The translations under genes and the position numbers were made by a program. 42,267 bases of DNA, taken from Crocinitomicaceae bacterium (GTDB taxonomy: Bacteria; Bacteroidota; Bacteroidia; Flavobacteriales_D; Sanyastnellaceae). Location of the stretch: NCBI GenBank assembly GCA_002722795.1, contig PBMY01000027.1:1-42267 (forward strand), given 5' to 3'. A model generated the notes under the pieces. It made no database searches and was not told the DNA's origin. It saw only the letters and a list, made by a program, of their open reading frames with translations. Below, piece by piece: positions 33,137 through 41,143 of the stretch; position 1 is the first letter of the stretch; each line of letters starts with the position of its first letter.

Positions 33137-35275
33137 TTATTTGATAAAGCTGAGCTTATCTAGGGTAACTACAGTCTTGAAATCGCCAAACAATACTGTA
33201 GCTTTTTTTCCTTTTAATATGAGTACTTTACCTCGTTCTTTTGCTGTGCGAAGTCTTACGGTTGAACCGACCTTTATGTCTTCTATTCTGTGGTTTGGTC
33301 GCTTTTTAACTTTGGTTTGAGAGATTGGAAACGCTTCGGATGGTTTCTTTTTAGGACGCTTTTTTGCAGTTTCAATTCGGGCTCTTTCTTGTGCTAGGTA
33401 CTTGATGAAATCTGTTGTCAGCTTTTTAGTTCCCTTGCTTGGGTCGTAGGAGTCAATGAATTTTAACATCTTCTTGCCGCGAGTTACGTCAAGGTTGTGA
33501 TTTTCTATCGCGCGGTTTAGGGCGTCAGTTTTTTCAAGATTCTTCTTTGCTGACTTTTCGGCTTTAATGGCCGCTTTTTCTGCGTCAACCTCCGCGCGCA
33601 ATTGTCGAGAAGCGAGCTTGGCCACTTGGGACTTTTTTTTCTGTAGGTCGCCGATAAGTGCGTCGAGATCGACCTTGCGAGTATCCAATTTCTTTTTAGC
33701 TCGCGTTATGATATCTGAGGAAATACCGTTGTTTCGTGCTACTTCGAACGTAAAAGAAGAACCTGGTTGACCAACCGATAGCTTGAAAAGCGGGGAGAGA
33801 CCCTCTCGGTCAAAAAGCATGGATGCGTTAATTGCTTCCTTTAGCTCTGCAGCACGAGATTTGATGTTAGCGTAATGGGTGGTGATTATACCATAGACAC
33901 CTCTGTCGTAAAGTTCTTCAAAGAACACTTCCGCAAGAGCTCCTCCTAATTCTGGATCTGATCCTGTACCAAACTCGTCTAACAGCAACAGCGATTTCCC
34001 ATCGGCCACATTAAGGAAGTGTTTCATCCGGGCAAGTCGGTAGCTGTAAGTGCTCAATTGGTTTTCTATGCTTTGGTTGTCGCCGATATCTGTTAGGATG
34101 CTGTCGAACACTCCCATCTCTGAGGCTGAATTCACCGGAACTAGCATTCCCGACTGTAGCATGACTTGGAGAAGTCCCACTGTTTTTAGCGTAATGCTCT
34201 TGCCGCCGGCATTTGGTCCGGAAATCACCATCAGTCGTCCTGATTTGTCGAGTGAGAAGCTTTGGGAGTGAGTCTTGAGGCCAAGGTCTCTGTTTGCCTT
34301 GACTAGGAGTGGGTGATAGGCTTTTACTAGCGTAAGTACCTGACGCTTAGGTAGGGTAGGCATATTGCATTCTAGCTCAAATGCTAAGCTTGATTTAGCC
34401 CAAACAAAATCCATCTCTATCAACAGAACATTGTAAGAACGTATTAGTTCGACATGCTGTCTGATTATACGAGTTAAGCTACGTAGAATTTTTCGTACTT
34501 CTTTGCGCTCGTCATCGCGAAGTATTTCTAGTTCGTGATTTAGTGTAACAACTGACGAGGGTTCGATGAATGTGATGGTGCCGGTATTTGACGAGCCCAA
34601 AACATTGCCCTTTATCCTTCTTTTGTAGGTGCTTTCTACAGCAAGTACCCTTCGTTCATTAACAAACCCCTCTCGAGTATCAGCAAGCCAACCCTTCTCT
34701 AAAAGACCTTTCATCGCTTTTGAAAAGTTTCTGTTGCTTGCCCTCTTCAGGTTAACCATATCCTTTCTGATATAGCCTAGTTCTTTCGATGCTGAATCCT
34801 TGACTTGGCCTTTGGCGTCAAACACCTTGTCAATGGGCTCAATAATCTCTACCGTCTTCACGACATCTCTACAAAGCCAATTCATCCTAGGATACTTACT
34901 TCCGCCATTGACTCCCTCAGCAGTATCTAGTCCTGAAATAATTGAATTCACTATTCGGGAAGCCCTTGCTATGCGCCAGAAGCTAGGCTCAGTCAGAATT
35001 GAATCCTTCACTTCTAGCAGCCTCAACTCTTCGCTCAGTTCCTCGAAATCTATGGATGGGAAGGGCAATCCCTCGTTGCGTATCCTTTTGATTTCGTCAG
35101 TTTCCTCGAGGAGCTTGATGATGTTTTTACGATGCTTTAGGGGGCATAAAGCGTGTGCCCTAGCTTCTGCGCTCGGCTGTACGCACTTCTCTGCAAGCAT
35201 GGCTCTGATGATGTCGAACTCTAGGTCCGACGCCACTTGTTCGTCAAAATGTTTGAGAAGATTATTTGATTGCAT
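33137..35275 (-). CDS. MutS2 family DNA-binding ATPase lacking a Smr domain
   Basis: A 712-residue MutS-family protein of the MutS2 branch, which acts on recombination intermediates or stalled, collided ribosomes rather than on mismatches. The N-terminal core and clamp are present (VVTLNHELEILRDDERKEVRKILR). The ATPase has Walker A SGPNAGGKSITLK, then GDNQSIENQLSTYSYRL, LLLLDEFGTGSDPELG (Walker B) and ITTHYANIK. A long charged coiled coil follows, and it ends in a KOW-like segment (GSTVRLRTAKERGKVLIL). The usual C-terminal Smr nuclease domain is missing. The ATG at 35275 is chosen because an exact -7 box (TAAATTTG) overlaps the TTG at 35284. Confidence 0.88.
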   Translation of the reverse strand: MQSNNLLKHFDEQVASDLEFDIIRAMLAEKCVQPSAEARAHALCPLKHRKNIIKLLEETDEIKRIRNEGLPFPSIDFEELSEELRLLEVKDSILTEPSFWRIARASRIVNSIISGLDTAEGVNGGSKYPRMNWLCRDVVKTVEIIEPIDKVFDAKGQVKDSASKELGYIRKDMVNLKRASNRNFSKAMKGLLEKGWLADTREGFVNERRVLAVESTYKRRIKGNVLGSSNTGTITFIEPSSVVTLNHELEILRDDERKEVRKILRSLTRIIRQHVELIRSYNVLLIEMDFVWAKSSLAFELECNMPTLPKRQVLTLVKAYHPLLVKANRDLGLKTHSQSFSLDKSGRLMVISGPNAGGKSITLKTVGLLQVMLQSGMLVPVNSASEMGVFDSILTDIGDNQSIENQLSTYSYRLARMKHFLNVADGKSLLLLDEFGTGSDPELGGALAEVFFEELYDRGVYGIITTHYANIKSRAAELKEAINASMLFDREGLSPLFKLSVGQPGSSFTFEVARNNGISSDIITRAKKKLDTRKVDLDALIGDLQKKKSQVAKLASRQLRAEVDAEKAAIKAEKSAKKNLEKTDALNRAIENHNLDVTRGKKMLKFIDSYDPSKGTKKLTTDFIKYLAQERARIETAKKRPKKKPSEAFPISQTKVKKRPNHRIEDIKVGSTVRLRTAKERGKVLILKGKKATVLFGDFKTVVTLDKLSFIK

Positions 35276-35281
35276 CGAGTG

Positions 35282-35289
35282 CAAATTTA
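35282..35289 (-). promoter_or_regulatory. -7 promoter box of mutS2
   Basis: Minus-strand TAAATTTG, exact consensus, six bases before the ATG at 35275. A TTG (minus strand 35315-35313) lies 23 bases upstream. Confidence 0.65.
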
Positions 35290-35345
35290 AGTCGATAGTT
35301 AGAAGAGCTGTTCAATGACCTTCATAGTAAGGAACATTTTCCCAC

Positions 35346-36251
35346 CTATGAGTTTATTGCTGATTTAGCATACTCAACCACCGAATTGGTGTCCTGAAAA
35401 TTGAACCACTTTATGCTTTTGTCTTTCTTGAACCAAGTCATTTGGCGCTTTGCAAATTGACGGGTGCTAATAGCAATTCTTTCCTTGGCCTGTTCAAGGG
35501 TCATTTCACCATCGAGGTATGCTATGAGTTCATTGTAACCCACAGTTTTCAGTGAGTTTTCTGAGCGATAAGGTAGAAGGGATTTTGTTTCTTCGAGCCA
35601 TCCTTGATCGAGCATAATTTGGGTTCGCTTTGTAATTCGTTCGTTGATGATCTCGCGGGGTGCTTCGAGTCCTATTTGGACGATATCAAAGTCTCTTTTT
35701 CTTTTGTTTTCGCTATAAAATGACGATATATGTTTGCCAGAAATAAGACAAACCTCAAGAGCCCTCACAACCCTTTGAGAATTTTGGTTATCCATCTTAT
35801 TGAAATGATTTGGATCTAGTTTCTTGAGTTCTTCTTGCAAAGGTTCCAATCCTTCAGATGCCAATCTAGAGTTGAGTTTTTTGCGAAGTTCAAGGTCCGT
35901 AGGAAGATTGTCGAATCCCTCAACAACCCCCTTGACGTACAAGCCCGAACCCCCAACCATTATTGCAACATTTTTTTCTTTGAAATAATTTCCTAAAAAC
36001 TCTATAACGTCCTTTTCAAAATCGCCGGCGCTGTAAAGACGGTTAGGATATAAGAAATCCACAAAGTGATGGCTAGCCTGTGTCTTTTCCTCGGCAGTGG
36101 GTGCTGCAGTACCAATTGCCATTCCCTTATATATTTGGCGAGAATCCGCACTAATTACATCCGCCCCAAATTCCTGAGCAAGTCTTATCCCTAAAGAGGT
36201 CTTTCCAATTGCGGTAGGACCCACCAAGCATATTAGCGTGGGAGTTTTCAT
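35346..36251 (-). CDS. miaA: tRNA dimethylallyltransferase
   Basis: It adds the dimethylallyl group to A37 of tRNAs that read codons starting with U. The 301 residues begin with the P-loop VGPTAIGKTSLGIRLA. ADVISADSRQIYKGMAIGTA (substrate-binding Asp and Ser), HHFVDFLYPNRLYSAGDF and MVGGSGLYVKGVVEGF follow. QNSQRVVRALEV and the C-terminal ISTRQFAKRQMTWFKKD are also present, a complete family set. It overlaps ytxJ by four bases and so is translated from the same message, with the promoter at 36606-36599. Confidence 0.97.
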   Translation of the reverse strand: MKTPTLICLVGPTAIGKTSLGIRLAQEFGADVISADSRQIYKGMAIGTAAPTAEEKTQASHHFVDFLYPNRLYSAGDFEKDVIEFLGNYFKEKNVAIMVGGSGLYVKGVVEGFDNLPTDLELRKKLNSRLASEGLEPLQEELKKLDPNHFNKMDNQNSQRVVRALEVCLISGKHISSFYSENKRKRDFDIVQIGLEAPREIINERITKRTQIMLDQGWLEETKSLLPYRSENSLKTVGYNELIAYLDGEMTLEQAKERIAISTRQFAKRQMTWFKKDKSIKWFNFQDTNSVVEYAKSAINS

Positions 36252-36580
36252 AGATGTTTCTTTATCTCGTCAACGTTTATTTCGCTGTGATTTGAAACGC
36301 CTAAAACAGCGCCACCTTTCAGCACCAACATCTGCGGACTTTGGTGTTCTATGTCAAGCTGCTTTGTTATAGAGCCGCTGACATCCCTGTAGTTTAAAAG
36401 GTCTAAGTAGTATGCATCTACCACCTCAAGGCTTTTATCCCATCCCATTTCAATCATCTTTAGTGCCATACGACTTATTGAACAACGCGTGCTATGTTTA
36501 AACAGGATAACTAATGTGTCGTTCGAAGCTGAAATAGCTGAGTTTAATTCCTCAATTGAGGTTAGGTCTTTCCAATTCAT
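36248..36580 (-). CDS. ytxJ: Bacillithiol system redox protein YtxJ
   Basis: A 110-residue thioredoxin-fold protein of the DUF2847 family, described as a monothiol bacilliredoxin-like partner of bacillithiol. The single active-site Cys33 sits in FKHSTRCSIS at the end of the first strand and start of the first helix. HQSPQMLVLKGG provides the cis-proline loop. It probably removes bacillithiol from S-bacillithiolated proteins. BshC, elsewhere in the window, makes the thiol. The gene overlaps miaA by four bases. An exact -7 box (TAACTTTG, minus strand) lies 18 bases before the ATG. Confidence 0.88.
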   Translation of the reverse strand: MNWKDLTSIEELNSAISASNDTLVILFKHSTRCSISRMALKMIEMGWDKSLEVVDAYYLDLLNYRDVSGSITKQLDIEHQSPQMLVLKGGAVLGVSNHSEINVDEIKKHL

Positions 36581-36584
36581 ACCT

Positions 36585-36592
36585 TACTTTTG
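36585..36592 (+). promoter_or_regulatory. -7 promoter box of the TPR-like membrane protein gene
   Basis: TACTTTTG, exact consensus, 21 bases before the ATG at 36614. It points toward the ytxJ box, six bases away. Confidence 0.5.
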
Positions 36593-36598
36593 AAGCTC

Positions 36599-36606
36599 CA
36601 AAGTTA
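36599..36606 (-). promoter_or_regulatory. -7 promoter box of the ytxJ-miaA unit
   Basis: Minus-strand TAACTTTG, exact consensus, 18 bases before the ATG at 36580; it faces the box at 36585-36592. Confidence 0.55.
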
Positions 36607-36613
36607 AACCACT

Positions 36614-37180
36614 ATGTTGATTCGTATTCTCAAAATCTTGATTGCTATAGTTAGTGCCGCGCAAACTGTTAAATTATTCATTGGAGGTTACACCGGGGCT
36701 GGAATTGGAATGGTGATTTTGACCATCATTTTGGTCTTAATTAGTCTTAGAAGCATGCGATTAGTGATGGCTTTTGTCTACCTCCGCCAACAGAAGATGG
36801 ATGATGCTAAAAAGTGGCTAGGTAGAGTGCGTGTGAATCAGCTTTGGCCCAAACAACGCGGCTACTACTACTTCCTCATGGGCTCCCTCACGATGGAGCA
36901 AAATATGAACGATGCTGAAAAGCTTCTAAAGCAGGCTATTAGTCTTGGTCTTAAGCACAAGCACGACGAGGCTGCAGCTAAACTCAACCTCGCTGTTGTG
37001 GCAAGCGCAAGACGTAATCTACCTGAAGCTAAAAAACTCATTAACGAGTGCAAGCGTCTTGACGAAAAGAACATGATGACGCGCGATATCAAAATGGTAG
37101 AAGATGCCCTAAAAGGCGGTGGAACTAGACAAATGCAGGGTCGCGGAGCAAGAAGAAAGGCTAGCCGCGGGAAGAGTTAG
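36614..37180 (+). CDS. TPR-like membrane protein with Arg/Gly-rich tail
   Basis: A 188-residue protein of unknown function. Two hydrophobic helices occupy about 3-20 and 28-60 (YTGAGIGMVILTIILVLIS). The soluble part has about two or three TPR-like helical pairs (QRGYYYFLMGSLTMEQNMNDAEKLLKQAISLGL, then AAAKLNLAVVASARRNLPEAKKLINE). The final 20 residues are strongly basic and Gly-rich (QMQGRGARRKASRGKS) and should be in the cytoplasm. The basic end could touch RNA or ribosomes, which is inference. Divergent from ytxJ. Confidence 0.8.
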   Translation: MLIRILKILIAIVSAAQTVKLFIGGYTGAGIGMVILTIILVLISLRSMRLVMAFVYLRQQKMDDAKKWLGRVRVNQLWPKQRGYYYFLMGSLTMEQNMNDAEKLLKQAISLGLKHKHDEAAAKLNLAVVASARRNLPEAKKLINECKRLDEKNMMTRDIKMVEDALKGGGTRQMQGRGARRKASRGKS

Positions 37181-37225
37181 GGTATTTAATATTATAGAAT
37201 TTTAATAATCTTAAATATTCACAAA

Positions 37226-37233
37226 TAAGTTTC
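37226..37233 (+). promoter_or_regulatory. -7 promoter box of the 63-residue protein gene
   Basis: TAAGTTTC, 5 of 6 fixed positions, ending six bases before the ATG at 37240. The surrounding 59-base gap is otherwise AT-rich with no other structure that I see. Confidence 0.45.
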
Positions 37234-37239
37234 GCTTTA

Positions 37240-37431
37240 ATGAATAAAATTGAAAAAGCAAAAACTCAACTAGATGAACTAGGTTTAAACCCTGAAATAA
37301 GAAATCAATCTTTATTCATCAATGTTACAAGCGCTGAATTTCCGTTTGATTACATCGAGATTGAAGTCCATGATAATAGTATAGATTATTATGCCACTCA
37401 ATACGACGACCTGCTTTTAGGTCTGAATTGA
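37240..37431 (+). CDS. Small protein of unknown function (63 residues)
   Basis: I do not recognise it. The sequence is soluble, acidic and beta-alpha in feel: a Lys-rich helix (NKIEKAKTQLDELGL), then EIRNQSLFINVTSAEFPFDYIEIEV, then SIDYYATQYDDLLL. There is no Cys, no signal peptide and no membrane segment. A correctly placed -7 box six bases before the ATG and ordinary codon use support it as a real gene. It ends 20 bases before the convergent dehydrogenase E1 gene. Confidence 0.65.
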   Translation: MNKIEKAKTQLDELGLNPEIRNQSLFINVTSAEFPFDYIEIEVHDNSIDYYATQYDDLLLGLN

Positions 37432-37451
37432 ATAAGGTTAACAAGAGGTAA

Positions 37452-39473
37452 TCAGTAATCCAATAATTTCTTCAAATCCCCCTCCAACCTATCGTTAGCC
37501 ATAAACTGACGCTCTAGATCTTCAGCAAATGGGAATGCTGTGTCTAGGCTTGCCGTTCTTGCTATTGGTGCATCAAGGTGTTCAAAGCATAGCTCGTGTA
37601 TCCTTGCGCTGACTTCGCCACCAATTCCTCCAGTCATAGTATCCTCGTGAAGGATAAGAGCCTTTCCTGTTTTGCGAACGCTCGTCATAACATATTCTTC
37701 ATCCCAAGGCATAAGGGTTCTTAGGTCTATAAGTTCTACGTTGAGGTCTGGATTCTCGTCGAGCACAGCTTCTGCCCACTTAACACCTAATCCGTATGTG
37801 ATTATTGTAGCGTCTGAGCCCTCGCGAACAACACGTGCTTTACCAAACTCAATTGTGTAATCCTCTTCAGGAACTAGGCCTGTTAGACTTCTGTAGAGGA
37901 ATTTGTGCTCGAAGAAGAGAACGGGGTTGGGGTCTTCAACGGCCATGCGAAGTAGACCTTTTGCGTCGGCTGGGGTTGAAGGGTATGCGATTTTAAGGCC
38001 GGGTACGTTAAAGAACCAGGCTTCCGTGCTTTGAGAGTGGTATGGTCCTGCGCCGACTCCGCCGCCTGTTGGCATGCGGACAACGACATCTGCGTTTTGG
38101 CCCCAACGCCAATGAATCTTAGCAAGGTTGTTTACGATTTGATTAAAGCCGCAAGTAACAAAGTCAGAGAACTGCATCTCCATCATCGACTTTCGGCCAC
38201 TTATACTAAGCCCTAGTGCTGCTCCTACGATTGCGCTCTCACAAAGTGGCGTATTACGAACCCTATCATGGCTAAATCTTTCTACGAAGCCATCAGTTAC
38301 CTTGAAAACTCCTCCGTAATCACCAATATCTTGACCCATGCAAACCATGCTGTCGTGCTTCTCCATGCTCATAGCTAGACCCTCAGAAATAGCGTCTATC
38401 ATTCGCAGCTCGCGACCCTCAGAAATAGGTGCCTGAGCAGCGGGTGTTCCGGGTGCATATCTATCCTCTAATTCAAGAGTGAGATCTGCCTTGATTTTAG
38501 GTAGTTCTTCGCTGACTTTGAGTCCATCAATAATTGCCTGCTTATGCTTATCTCTTATGCGAGATTCCTCGTCATTCGTAAGACCATTATTACCCTTTAG
38601 ATAGGCAGTAAATCTATCCACTGGATCTAACTTTGCCCACTTGTCTATGAGGCCTTCTGGGTAGTACTTTGTTCCTGAAGCTTCTTCGTGACCTTTAATT
38701 CTGAATGTTTTGAATTCTAATATAATAGGCCTAGAGCGTTCACTCAAAGATTTAATACACTTTCGAACTGTATTGTAAACTGCTAGTACGTCATTTCCAT
38801 CTATAATGATGGCATCTTCTTCAGGAATTCCATAGCCCTTTGCTTTGTCTACAAAGTTTTCAAAACGAAACTGTTCTCTTGATGGAGTTGATAGTCCCCA
38901 TGAGTTATTTTCTATACCAATTATTACTGGAAGTTGCCAAACCGCAGCAACGTTGACAGCTTCGTGAAAATCACCCTCAGACGCACCTCCGTCTCCAGTG
39001 AATACCATGGTAGCTTTTCCGTTACCTTCTAGCTTGTTTGCTAGGGCTATTCCGTCGGCTATTCCAAGCTGCGGACCTAGGTGAGAAATCATCCCACATA
39101 TGTGGTGTTCTTTCGACCCAAAATGAAATGATCTATCACGCCCCTTAGTAAACCCGTGCATCTTTCCCTTAAACTGAGCAAAAAGTCTATCGAGTGGAAT
39201 ATCCCTAGTTGTGAAAATGCCCAAATTTCTGTGCATGGGAAGTATCCAAGTTTCTTCTGGCATAGCAGCTGCTACACCAACTGAAATTGCCTCTTGGCCT
39301 ATTCCACTGAACCACTTTGAGATTTTACCCTGTCTCAATTGAGACAACATTTTCTCCTCTATCATCCTAGGCAGAATCAACTTATCATAAAGGTTTAAAA
39401 CCTCCTCTCTGCTCATGCCCTCCGCATCAAATTTGAGTGGATTGTATTGAAATTTATTCGCTTCTTCTGCCAT
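37452..39473 (-). CDS. Fused alpha/beta 2-oxoacid dehydrogenase E1 component (pyruvate or branched-chain type)
   Basis: The thiamine-diphosphate decarboxylase subunit of a 2-oxoacid dehydrogenase complex, with alpha and beta chains joined in one 673-residue protein. Alpha part (about 1-330): ISVGVAAAM, the TPP motif GDGGASEGDFHEAVN ending at ENN, and HEEASGTKYYP. Beta part (about 350-673): MGQDIGDYGGVFKVTDG, the ALGLSISGRKSMMEMQF segment, and GAGPYHSQSTEAWF. It ends with LHEDTMTGGIGGEV and DLKKLLDY. Branched-chain 2-oxoacid dehydrogenase is the usual label for this fused form in Bacteroidota; pyruvate is possible. E2 and E3 are not in the window. A TACATTCG box (minus strand) lies 18 bases upstream. 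Confidence 0.92.
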   Translation of the reverse strand: MAEEANKFQYNPLKFDAEGMSREEVLNLYDKLILPRMIEEKMLSQLRQGKISKWFSGIGQEAISVGVAAAMPEETWILPMHRNLGIFTTRDIPLDRLFAQFKGKMHGFTKGRDRSFHFGSKEHHICGMISHLGPQLGIADGIALANKLEGNGKATMVFTGDGGASEGDFHEAVNVAAVWQLPVIIGIENNSWGLSTPSREQFRFENFVDKAKGYGIPEEDAIIIDGNDVLAVYNTVRKCIKSLSERSRPIILEFKTFRIKGHEEASGTKYYPEGLIDKWAKLDPVDRFTAYLKGNNGLTNDEESRIRDKHKQAIIDGLKVSEELPKIKADLTLELEDRYAPGTPAAQAPISEGRELRMIDAISEGLAMSMEKHDSMVCMGQDIGDYGGVFKVTDGFVERFSHDRVRNTPLCESAIVGAALGLSISGRKSMMEMQFSDFVTCGFNQIVNNLAKIHWRWGQNADVVVRMPTGGGVGAGPYHSQSTEAWFFNVPGLKIAYPSTPADAKGLLRMAVEDPNPVLFFEHKFLYRSLTGLVPEEDYTIEFGKARVVREGSDATIITYGLGVKWAEAVLDENPDLNVELIDLRTLMPWDEEYVMTSVRKTGKALILHEDTMTGGIGGEVSARIHELCFEHLDAPIARTASLDTAFPFAEDLERQFMANDRLEGDLKKLLDY

Positions 39474-39491
39474 TGCTATCTGTTCGCGACA

Positions 39492-39499
39492 CGAATGTA
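39492..39499 (-). promoter_or_regulatory. -7 promoter box of the dehydrogenase E1 gene
   Basis: Minus-strand TACATTCG, 5 of 6 fixed positions, 18 bases before the ATG at 39473; short leader of about 12 bases. Confidence 0.45.
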
Positions 39500-39514
39500 A
39501 AGAAGGATAAACGA

Positions 39515-39522
39515 TATATTCG
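39515..39522 (+). promoter_or_regulatory. -7 promoter box of the FAD oxidoreductase gene
   Basis: TATATTCG, 5 of 6 fixed positions, ending four bases before the ATG at 39527. It supports that start over an open frame that reaches back into the divergent gene. Confidence 0.5.
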
Positions 39523-39526
39523 CATT

Positions 39527-41143
39527 ATGGAGCAAAACGATTTAGGCGTTTTTAAAGGCCAAATCCGAGCCACCCCCGATCAAGCCCTCTCAGAGGAGCA
39601 GTTAATCGAGGTGGTCGAGCAGAAGCTCGGGCTTCAAAAAGGCGGTATATCATGGGTGCACATTTTAAAGCGAAGCATTGACGCACGAAATGCCCCTGTT
39701 ATGTTGCAGCTTGTTGTAGAAGCAGGTAGTGAGGATAATTTAAAGCACAGAAGCCTACCTCAACTTGATGCCATCTCTTTTCCTAAGTTGCCTGACGGAG
39801 CTTCACATGTTCTTGTTGTAGGAAGCGGACCTGCAGGTCTATATGCTGCTCTAGAACTTATCCGCAATGGTATTAAACCCATCGTTGTAGAAAGAGGAAA
39901 GATGGTTAGAGAAAGACGCCGAGATTTAGCAGCGCTAACAAAGGATCATATTGTAAATCCAGAGTCAAATTATTGTTTTGGTGAGGGTGGAGCAGGAACA
40001 TATTCAGACGGAAAACTATATACAAGAGCAAAAAAGCGAGGTCATGTAATGGAGTCGCTTTTATGGCTTGTTGCTCATGGTGCAGATCCCGACATCTTAG
40101 TTGATGCGCACCCACACATAGGAACAAATCGTCTTCCGGTGATAATTTCAAAAATGCGTGAGAGTATAGAAAATGCCGGTGGAGATGTGAGATTCAATAC
40201 TAAGCTTACCGATTTTAATTCTAAAAGTGGTGCAGTATCTGGAGCAACACTATTGAATGTAAAAACTGGAGCCACTCAGGAGATAGAATGCAAGCAGATA
40301 GTTCTTGCAACGGGACATAGTGCGCGAGATATCTTCTACCTTCTTTACGATAAAGGTCTTTCGCTAGAAGCAAAAGAGTTCGCTCTTGGAGTAAGGGTAG
40401 AACATCCTCAATCATTTATAGACTCAAGGCAGTATCACGGTGAAGAAAGGGTCAATAACCTTGATGAGGAGAGGCTACCTGCAGCTTCATATACTCTAGT
40501 ATGCCAAATAAAAGGTAGAGGTGTTCATAGCTTCTGTATGTGCCCAGGAGGTATTATCGCTCCATGTGCAACAGAACAGCAAGAAATTGTTACTAATGGT
40601 TGGTCACCCTCTAAGAGAAATAACCCCTATGCGAATTCAGGGATGGTTGTTACTATTGATGAGGATGTTTGGACTAAAGCAGGATATAGCGGCCCATTAG
40701 GTGCACTCGAATACCAACGTAGTGTAGAAAAAGCTTGTTGGAAGGCAGCAGGCGAGACGCAGAGGGCTCCAGCGCAAAGGCTGACAGATTTCGTTGCAAA
40801 TCGCCCTAGCAGTGGCCCTGAAGCTGATTGCTCTTATCACCCAGGGACAACCTTTGTAAACCTGCACGACGTTCTTCCTCGAGAGATTGCTGAACCCCTA
40901 AAAAAAGGTTTTTTAGAGTTTGATAGAAAAATTAGAGGGTTCATACATAAGGACGCCATCTTAGTAGCGCCTGAATCTAGAACGAGCAGTCCTGTTCGAA
41001 TTCCACGAGACAAAGAATCTCTTGAACATCCTGATCTAGTTGGACTTTATCCTTGCGGCGAGGGTGGAGGATATGCTGGTGGAATTTTAAGTGCTGCTAT
41101 GGATGGCAGAAGGGTAGCAGCCCAAATCGCTTCTATTCTGTAA
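39527..41143 (+). CDS. FAD-dependent oxidoreductase (COG2509-like)
   Basis: A 538-residue flavoprotein of unknown substrate. The N-terminal 90 residues form a small ferredoxin-like domain (VVEQKLGLQKGGISWVHILKRSIDAR). The Rossmann dinucleotide site is LVVGSGPAGLYAALELIRNG (about 103-122). GEGGAGTYSDGKLYTRAK and HPHIGTNRLP follow, then LATGHSARDIFYLL. The C-terminal end is GLYPCGEGGGYAGGILSAAMDG, the second FAD contact. This layout fits the uncharacterised FAD-dependent dehydrogenases. The start at 39527 is set by domain limits and the -7 box. Its 3' end overlaps the convergent downstream gene by 11 bases. Confidence 0.9.
   Translation: MEQNDLGVFKGQIRATPDQALSEEQLIEVVEQKLGLQKGGISWVHILKRSIDARNAPVMLQLVVEAGSEDNLKHRSLPQLDAISFPKLPDGASHVLVVGSGPAGLYAALELIRNGIKPIVVERGKMVRERRRDLAALTKDHIVNPESNYCFGEGGAGTYSDGKLYTRAKKRGHVMESLLWLVAHGADPDILVDAHPHIGTNRLPVIISKMRESIENAGGDVRFNTKLTDFNSKSGAVSGATLLNVKTGATQEIECKQIVLATGHSARDIFYLLYDKGLSLEAKEFALGVRVEHPQSFIDSRQYHGEERVNNLDEERLPAASYTLVCQIKGRGVHSFCMCPGGIIAPCATEQQEIVTNGWSPSKRNNPYANSGMVVTIDEDVWTKAGYSGPLGALEYQRSVEKACWKAAGETQRAPAQRLTDFVANRPSSGPEADCSYHPGTTFVNLHDVLPREIAEPLKKGFLEFDRKIRGFIHKDAILVAPESRTSSPVRIPRDKESLEHPDLVGLYPCGEGGGYAGGILSAAMDGRRVAAQIASIL

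Noticed and set aside
34800-35318. Open frame of 172 codons antisense to mutS2
   Set aside because: Low-complexity Ser-rich product, overlaps a well-supported conserved gene and has no promoter box.
39437-39526. Upstream extension of the FAD oxidoreductase
   Set aside because: The added 30 residues are antisense to the dehydrogenase E1 N-terminus, and a -7 box lies just before the ATG at 39527.
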